Assembly: GCA_012729935.1 (NCBI GenBank)
Contig: JAAYBY010000033.1
Span: forward strand, 1-9,963
DNA: 9,963 nt
Reading direction: 5' to 3'
Source of the DNA: Clostridiaceae bacterium
GTDB taxonomy: Bacteria; Bacillota; Clostridia; Saccharofermentanales; UBA5734
Part shown: positions 5,714 to 9,963 of the stretch, in pieces
How positions within the stretch are numbered: position 1 is the stretch's first letter
How the letters are laid out: each line of letters begins with the position of its first letter
The notes under the pieces: generated by a model
Database searches by the model: none
Told to the model about the DNA's origin: nothing
The model's input: the letters and a program-made list of their open reading frames with translations, nothing else
Made by a program: the position numbers and the translations under genes

Positions 5714-7113
5714 TGCGACAGCTCCTCATCAAGAAGAATATCCATCACTTCACCAATTCGATCGACATAATACAGATTGACTGACTCGTGTAACTTTAAC
5801 GAAAGCATGGCTTTGCGGCAGCTTCCCGGCAGAATAAAATTTTTAAAACCCTGCCGTACTGCTTCCTGAACACGGCGATCCGGCTGTGATACAGCCCGGA
5901 TTTCCCCGGTTAATCCGACTTCGCCAAAAGTCAGACAGCTGGTCCGGATTGCCTTATTCTGAAAACTCGAAACGATCGCTGCAACAATAGCCAGATCAAC
6001 GGACGGTTCCGAAATGCGCAGACCGCCGACGACGTTGACATAGGTATCAATCTGACCGGTTCCAAGACGAAGGTGTTTTTCCAGAACAGCCAGCAACATC
6101 GTGACGCGATTGCGATCAAGACCCTGTGTCATGCGCTGTGGTGAACCGTAAACGGTTGCCTGAACCAGCGCCTGAATTTCAATGAGCATTGGCCGCGTTC
6201 CCTCAATGCAGCAGGTGATTGCGGATCCGGGCACGTGCAGCGGCCGACCGTTCAGCATGGCCATTGAAGCATTGCTGACTTCCAGAAGACCTTTATCCGT
6301 CATCTCAAACAAACCAAGCTCATCCGTCGCACCAAATCTATTTTTGACAGCCCGGAGCATGCGATACGTTAACTGATGGTCCCCCTCAAAATAGAGAACC
6401 GTATCCACCATATGCTCCAGCACCCGCGGGCCGGCAATGGAACCCTCTTTTGTCACGTGACCAACCAGTACAATCACAATATCCAATGTTTTGGCCAGTC
6501 TGAGAAGACCGGCGGCCGCTTCGCGAATCTGGCTGACGCTGCCCGGAGCAGAGGTCAGTTCCTCAACATAAACCGTTTGAATCGAATCAATGACAGCCAG
6601 TTCAGGCTTCTGCGCGATGAGTGTTTCAGTGATGGTCGAGAAATCGGTTGCAGCGAGTACCTCAATAGGTTCCTGGTCGACCTGCAATCGCGTTGCACGC
6701 AGGCGAATCTGGCGAGGTGATTCCTCTCCAGATACATACAGCAGTTTCCTCTGTCTGCTCATGGCTGCCAGAGCCTGCAATAGTAATGTGGACTTGCCAA
6801 TGCCGGGATCACCGCCGATCAACACCAGCGATCCGGGAACGAATCCGCCGCCCAGAACGCGATCCAGTTCAGCCAATCCTGTGTTCAGGCGTGGTTTATC
6901 TTCCAGTGAAATTTCAGCCAACGGGACGATTCGATTTTGTTTTGCCGCGGCATCAGAACCAAACCAAAGCCCGCGATTCGATTGGGCAGAACCGGATGAA
7001 CTTTTTTCTTCGATAAGACTGTTCCAGGTACCGCATCCAGGGCAGCGGCCCAACCATCCCTGTGCTTCATGACCGCATTCCTGGCAAACATACTTTGATT
7101 TTGTTTTACCCAT
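5710..7113 (-). CDS. radA: DNA repair protein RadA
   Basis: RadA (Sms) is a RecA-like ATPase that helps process recombination intermediates, acting as a branch-migration helicase. The 467-residue protein is full length. A zinc finger has cysteines 10, 13, 24 and 27. Walker A is GGDPGIGKST at 100-109, Walker B lies near LAVIDSIQT at 172-180, and the RadA signature KNRFG is at 257-261. The C-terminal Lon-like domain runs from about 290 to 460, with YVNVVGGLRISEPSVDLAI near 358-376 and GEVGLTGEIRAV near 397-408. The start at 7113 was chosen because GGGGAG (7121-7126) is 7 bases upstream and the protein then begins just before the zinc finger; an upstream in-frame Met reaching 7161 would run through the promoter. 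Its stop overlaps the ispD start. Confidence 0.96.
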   Translation of the reverse strand: MGKTKSKYVCQECGHEAQGWLGRCPGCGTWNSLIEEKSSSGSAQSNRGLWFGSDAAAKQNRIVPLAEISLEDKPRLNTGLAELDRVLGGGFVPGSLVLIGGDPGIGKSTLLLQALAAMSRQRKLLYVSGEESPRQIRLRATRLQVDQEPIEVLAATDFSTITETLIAQKPELAVIDSIQTVYVEELTSAPGSVSQIREAAAGLLRLAKTLDIVIVLVGHVTKEGSIAGPRVLEHMVDTVLYFEGDHQLTYRMLRAVKNRFGATDELGLFEMTDKGLLEVSNASMAMLNGRPLHVPGSAITCCIEGTRPMLIEIQALVQATVYGSPQRMTQGLDRNRVTMLLAVLEKHLRLGTGQIDTYVNVVGGLRISEPSVDLAIVAAIVSSFQNKAIRTSCLTFGEVGLTGEIRAVSQPDRRVQEAVRQGFKNFILPGSCRKAMLSLKLHESVNLYYVDRIGEVMDILLDEELSQ

Positions 7114-7120
7114 TGATATT

Positions 7121-7126
7121 CTCCCC
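7121..7126 (-). promoter_or_regulatory. RBS setting the radA start at 7113
   Basis: Read on the minus strand this is GGGGAG, 7 bases before ATG 7113. The longer reading frame to 7161 lacks such a site and overlaps the likely -10 element. Confidence 0.75.
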
Positions 7127-7149
7127 AAAAGAAACAAATCTTCGTGATC

Positions 7150-7177
7150 AGTATAGCACAAGATAAACGGGTTTCAT
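7150..7177 (-). promoter_or_regulatory. radA-ispD promoter with extended -10
   Basis: On the minus strand, TGCTATACT includes -10 TATACT (7150-7155), 5 of 6 to consensus, plus the TGN extension. A 16-base spacer separates it from ATGAAA (7172-7177), which is 4 of 6 to the -35. Transcription would start near 7143, giving a leader of about 30 bases. Confidence 0.7.
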
Positions 7178-7209
7178 TTAGGGATTCTGATCAAATTCAG
7201 TTGTTTGCA

Positions 7210-7238
7210 TTGTGATTCACAGCAAGATAGGATAAAAT
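7210..7238 (+). promoter_or_regulatory. Promoter of the second acyl-CoA synthetase
   Basis: TTGTGA (7210-7215) and TAAAAT (7233-7238) are separated by exactly 17 bases and match the -35 and -10 hexamers at 4 and 5 of 6. Transcription would start near 7245. It is divergent from the radA promoter in the same 176-base intergenic region, and its -35 overlaps a palindrome (see next feature). Confidence 0.65.
7211..7221 (+). promoter_or_regulatory. Operator-like palindrome TGTGATTCACA
   Basis: This is a perfect 11-base inverted repeat, TGTGA-T-TCACA. It covers most of the -35 hexamer and the start of the spacer of the promoter at 7210-7238, a position where a bound protein would block RNA polymerase. 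The half-sites resemble CRP half-sites, but the one-base spacing does not fit CRP or Rex. The binding protein is unknown. Confidence 0.45.
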
Positions 7239-7289
7239 AAAGGCCGAATAATATTTTGAATGGCAAAATAAAAATGGAGGTGCACAACA

Positions 7290-9038
7290 GTGCAGCAGCC
7301 GTGGAAAGACCATTATGACCCGTGGTTCAAAGACCATCTTGATTATCCGGAACTGACATTATACGAAGCGATTGCCCGGACAGTGAGGCGGTTCCCTGAT
7401 TATCCGGCACTGACCTTTATGGGACAGGACATGCGGTACGATGAGCTGCTGACGCAAATTGATCAGGCAGCAGCATCGCTGCGGGAATTGGGTTTTTCAA
7501 AAGGGATGGTTGCGACGATTTGTCTGCCCAATACACCCCATGCTGTCATCTTTTTTTATGCTGTCAATCGTCTGGGCGGTATATGCAACATGGTTCATCC
7601 GCTGACACCTGCGGAGGAATTGTCTCATTATATCCGTGTAACGGAAAGTGATTATTTGATCATTTTAGATGCGATGTTGAGTAAACATATTGAAATGCTC
7701 GAAAAATCGCGGATCAGGCAGACAATCGTCTGTTCCATCATGGATTATCTGAATACCAGCCTTAAAGTAGGCTTTTTTCTGACGAAGGGGCGCAAGATCA
7801 AGTCAGTGCCGAAACATGACTTTTATTTGAAGTGGCAGCCCTTTATGAATCAGGTGGAATCATCCGGTGGATACGTCCGGCTGATCGACCCGAATGACTG
7901 TGCCGTTTATCTGCATAGCGGCGGCACGACCGGATCGCCAAAGACAATCAAACTATCTTCAAACAATTTTAATGTGCTGGCTGTTCAGGGACCACAGATT
8001 ATCGGTTATCCGGTTGATGACCGGTTTGAACCGAAAGGGCTGGCCATGGTCGCGATACTGCCGCTGTTTCACGGATTTGGACTTTGTATGGGCATGCATA
8101 CAATGCTGCTTAACGGGATGCGCTGCATTCTGGTGCCGCAGTTTGCTCCTGAAATACTGGCTGATATTATTGTTCGCGAAAAGCCGTCTTTCATAGCGGC
8201 AGTTCCAACACTCTATGAGGGAATTTTGAAAAGCAAAAAATTGCAGAAGGCAGATCTGTCTTGTTTGAAAGCGGTGTTCTGCGGAGGCGATTCTCTGCCA
8301 GGCAGTCTGAAAGAGCGCTTTGAATCCTTTGTTCGAAATCATAATGGTGATGTACAGCTGCGTGAAGGATATGGGCTCACAGAAACCGTAACGGTTTGCG
8401 CGGTCAACCCGATGCTGGACGCACGTGAAAATACCATCGGACTGCCGTTGGCGGATATTCAGATGAAAGTTGTTGAACCGGGCACCACAAACGAGGTCGC
8501 CGTTGGGCAGGATGGTGAATTCTGCATACAGGGTCCGACGGTGATGCTGGGTTACCTGAACGATCCGGAGGCAACGGCTGAGACAATCAAGCAACATGTA
8601 GATGGCTTAAGCTGGGTTCACACAGGTGATTTCGGCTTCATGGATGAAGATGGTTTCTTCCATTTCAAGCAGCGTATCAAACGAATCATCAAAGTCTCAG
8701 GAATACCGGTCTTTCCGTCCCAGATAGAAGATATTATTTCTGCCATCCCGGGCGTTCGACTCGTCTGTGCCATCGGTATACCACATCCATATAAAATGCA
8801 GGTTGTAAAGGTGTTTATTGTTCCGGATGATGAAATAACTGATCTGGATACGCTTCGCAGTCAGATCATTGAACGTTGTGAAGTATCGCTGATTCAGTAC
8901 GCGGTACCGAAAGAGATCGAATTCAGGAACAGCCTGCCAAAAACCAAAGTCGGGAAAATCGACTTTGTTTCACTGGAACGGATTGAGATCGAGAAATATG
9001 AATCGACAGGCGGTACCGGAGAAAACGAAACAGCCTGA
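7290..9038 (+). CDS. AMP-forming acyl-CoA synthetase, FadD-like
   Basis: This 582-residue ANL-superfamily ligase probably forms acyl-CoA from a fatty or other carboxylic acid with ATP and CoA. YLHSGGTTGSPK at residues 207-218 is the AMP-binding loop, PLFHGFG near 258-264 follows, EGYGLTET is at 359-366 and HTGD at 444-447. QRIKRIIKVSGIPVFP near 461-476 is the hinge and early C-terminal motif, with Gln where a Gly-Arg pair is usual. PKTKVGK at 550-556 carries the adenylation lysine K556. The layout and the lack of MACS signatures set it apart from the synthetase at 2744-4405. A basic stretch near 160-178 (TKGRKIKSVPKHDF) may be a membrane- or lid-linked loop. The GTG start 7290 has GGAGGTG at 7276-7282, 7 bases away. 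It ends one base from the convergent amidohydrolase gene. Confidence 0.9.
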   Translation: MQQPWKDHYDPWFKDHLDYPELTLYEAIARTVRRFPDYPALTFMGQDMRYDELLTQIDQAAASLRELGFSKGMVATICLPNTPHAVIFFYAVNRLGGICNMVHPLTPAEELSHYIRVTESDYLIILDAMLSKHIEMLEKSRIRQTIVCSIMDYLNTSLKVGFFLTKGRKIKSVPKHDFYLKWQPFMNQVESSGGYVRLIDPNDCAVYLHSGGTTGSPKTIKLSSNNFNVLAVQGPQIIGYPVDDRFEPKGLAMVAILPLFHGFGLCMGMHTMLLNGMRCILVPQFAPEILADIIVREKPSFIAAVPTLYEGILKSKKLQKADLSCLKAVFCGGDSLPGSLKERFESFVRNHNGDVQLREGYGLTETVTVCAVNPMLDARENTIGLPLADIQMKVVEPGTTNEVAVGQDGEFCIQGPTVMLGYLNDPEATAETIKQHVDGLSWVHTGDFGFMDEDGFFHFKQRIKRIIKVSGIPVFPSQIEDIISAIPGVRLVCAIGIPHPYKMQVVKVFIVPDDEITDLDTLRSQIIERCEVSLIQYAVPKEIEFRNSLPKTKVGKIDFVSLERIEIEKYESTGGTGENETA

Positions 9039-9039
9039 T

Positions 9040-9852
9040 TCAGAAGACATGAAATAAACGGCTCCCATTTTCCCAGAGAATCATCTCTTGTTCTTTAACG
9101 GTTAGAGGAAGTGTCATCAACCGTGTATATTCATCTGCTGGCCGCCACATCGGATAATCAGTCCCGAATAATACGCGATGTGCCCCGAATGTCCGAATAC
9201 ATTGAATGGCTTCCTCCTGCGTTATAAACGGCAGGGAACTGCTCGTGTCTACAAACACATTCTGCCATTTGGCCAGAACCTGTGCGGCATCTTTCCAGTG
9301 TCCCCAGCCACCTAAATGAGCCGCGATAATTTTTGTATCAGGACAGGCGGCGGCAAGGCGTTCGATTTGTTCAGGATTGGAAAAACGCTGGCGCGGATCT
9401 CCAGCATGGATCAGTAGAACCAGCCGACGATCAGCCATTAAGCGGGCCGCTTTAACGGCAAACGGACCATCAGCCGGGAATCGCTGAAAATCGGGATGCA
9501 GTTTGACACCCCGCAGTCCGGATGCTGTGATTTCATCCAACGTCCGGACGATATCTTCGTCAGGCTGGGACGGGTGTAAAGTGCCCAGTGAAATGGTTGT
9601 GCTGTTTTTCTGTGCGCAGTGAAGCATGAATCGATTGATAACAGCAACCTGTTCCGGACGGGTTGCCGTTGATGATATGACCCGATGTGTGATACCAGCC
9701 TGCTGGTGCAGAGCAGACAGATCGTGAATGGTTCCGCTGCCGGCCATGGGCAACTGGTAGAAGGATCCAATTGAATCGACCGCATTGACCGCAACCTTTG
9801 CAGGAAAAACATGCGCATGGCAATCCATTCTTTTTTTGCATTCGGGCATCAT
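9040..9852 (-). CDS. Amidohydrolase-2 family metal-dependent hydrolase
   Basis: This 270-residue TIM-barrel protein belongs to the amidohydrolase-2 group, which includes ACMSD-type decarboxylases and various hydrolases. Likely metal ligands are visible in order: DCHAH near the N-terminus (H12, H14), H149 in LLIHAGD, H179 in IIAAHLGGWGHW, and D222 in FGTDYPMW. GVKLHPDF at 115-122 is the usual strand with a conserved lysine and histidine. The substrate is not identifiable, and calling it a decarboxylase or an amidase would be a guess. ATG 9852 is favoured, with AAAGG 11-12 bases upstream; ATG 9849 and the Met at residue 9 are alternatives. It is convergent with the synthetase gene, with a single base between their stop codons and no terminator seen between them. 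Confidence 0.88.
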   Translation of the reverse strand: MMPECKKRMDCHAHVFPAKVAVNAVDSIGSFYQLPMAGSGTIHDLSALHQQAGITHRVISSTATRPEQVAVINRFMLHCAQKNSTTISLGTLHPSQPDEDIVRTLDEITASGLRGVKLHPDFQRFPADGPFAVKAARLMADRRLVLLIHAGDPRQRFSNPEQIERLAAACPDTKIIAAHLGGWGHWKDAAQVLAKWQNVFVDTSSSLPFITQEEAIQCIRTFGAHRVLFGTDYPMWRPADEYTRLMTLPLTVKEQEMILWENGSRLFHVF

Positions 9853-9887
9853 GGTTCTGTTGACCTTTCTGCGATCATCTGATCCCG

Positions 9888-9908
9888 TCTATTCTAACGC
9901 CGAATAGA
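9888..9908. promoter_or_regulatory. Operator-like inverted repeat in the amidohydrolase promoter
   Basis: TCTATTC (9888-9894) and GAATAGA (9902-9908) form a perfect 7-base inverted repeat around a 7-base centre. It spans the -10 hexamer and part of the spacer of the minus-strand promoter, as an operator would. The regulator is unknown. A transcript hairpin is less likely because it lies at or before the expected start. Confidence 0.5.
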
Positions 9909-9919
9909 GGCAACGGCAA
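9891..9919 (-). promoter_or_regulatory. Candidate promoter of the amidohydrolase gene
   Basis: On the minus strand, TTGCCG (9914-9919) and TAGAAT (9891-9896) are 17 bases apart and match the -35 and -10 hexamers at 4 and 5 of 6. Transcription would start near 9884, leaving a leader of about 32 bases. Nothing else recognisable was seen in 9920-9963. Confidence 0.55.
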
Positions 9920-9963
9920 GCCAAAGCTCAGCAAAAGATATCTGTCGCAGCCTGAAAACAGAA

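Noticed and set aside
5436..7072. Plus-strand open frames opposite radA and ispD (for example 5436-5780 and 6590-7072)
   Set aside because: They are shadows of conserved coding sequence, with no recognisable domains.
7211..7221. CRP or Rex binding site
   Set aside because: The half-sites look similar, but CRP needs six bases between TGTGA and TCACA and Rex sites also have longer centres; here there is one base.
7959..8597. Long open frame of 212 codons on the minus strand inside the second synthetase gene
   Set aside because: It lies opposite a confidently identified ANL enzyme, has an unremarkable and Cys/His/Arg-rich composition, and resembles no family.
1..9963. CRISPR array, insertion sequence, prophage or toxin-antitoxin locus
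   Set aside because: No regularly spaced repeats, transposase or integrase motifs, terminal repeats or small toxin-like gene pairs were seen; the tRNA 3' end has no visible repeat that would suggest an attachment site.

Overview
The window looks like a chromosomal segment of a Bacillota (Firmicutes) bacterium, probably a clostridium. The support is strong GGAGG-type ribosome sites on nearly every gene, a tRNA gene that encodes its own CCA, a 5S rRNA-tRNA-Asn tail of an rRNA operon, a QueT-type preQ1 transporter, a Firmicutes-like radA-ispD pair and an XRE-cupin regulator joined to a MACS acyl-CoA synthetase. The genus cannot be fixed from the sequence. No phage, insertion sequence, transposon, integrase or CRISPR array was seen.

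Layout. (1) Positions 1-244: the end of an rRNA operon with 5S rRNA, tRNA-Asn(GUU) and a strong intrinsic terminator. (2) Positions 285-1516, plus strand: queT and an RsmC/YbxB-type methyltransferase, whose start and stop codons overlap. (3) Positions 1552-4979, plus strand: a four-gene unit made of a thioredoxin-fold lipoprotein without the CxxC motif, an XRE-cupin regulator, a MACS-family acyl-CoA synthetase and a divergent IspF-like protein. (4) Positions 4976-7113, minus strand: radA followed by ispD with an ATGA overlap. This unit converges on ispF so tightly that the two stop codons share a TTAA. (5) Positions 7114-7289: a divergent promoter region serving radA and a second acyl-CoA synthetase. 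(6) Positions 7290-9038, plus strand: that second AMP-forming acyl-CoA synthetase. (7) Positions 9040-9852, minus strand: an amidohydrolase-2 family hydrolase, ending one base from the synthetase. Its promoter region reaches to about 9919.

How the genes may work together. Both AMP-forming ligases activate carboxylic acids to acyl-CoA thioesters, and one sits under a likely small-molecule-sensing XRE-cupin regulator. IspD and IspF belong to the MEP isoprenoid pathway but are on opposite strands in separate transcription units, and the IspF homologue has lost several residues normally conserved in its active site. QueT supplies a queuosine precursor, and the neighbouring tRNA-Asn(GUU) belongs to the class of tRNAs that receives queuosine.

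No clearly new multi-gene system is evident. The best leads are the CxxC-less thioredoxin-like lipoprotein, the divergent IspF, and two operator-like palindromes lying on the promoters of the second synthetase and the amidohydrolase.
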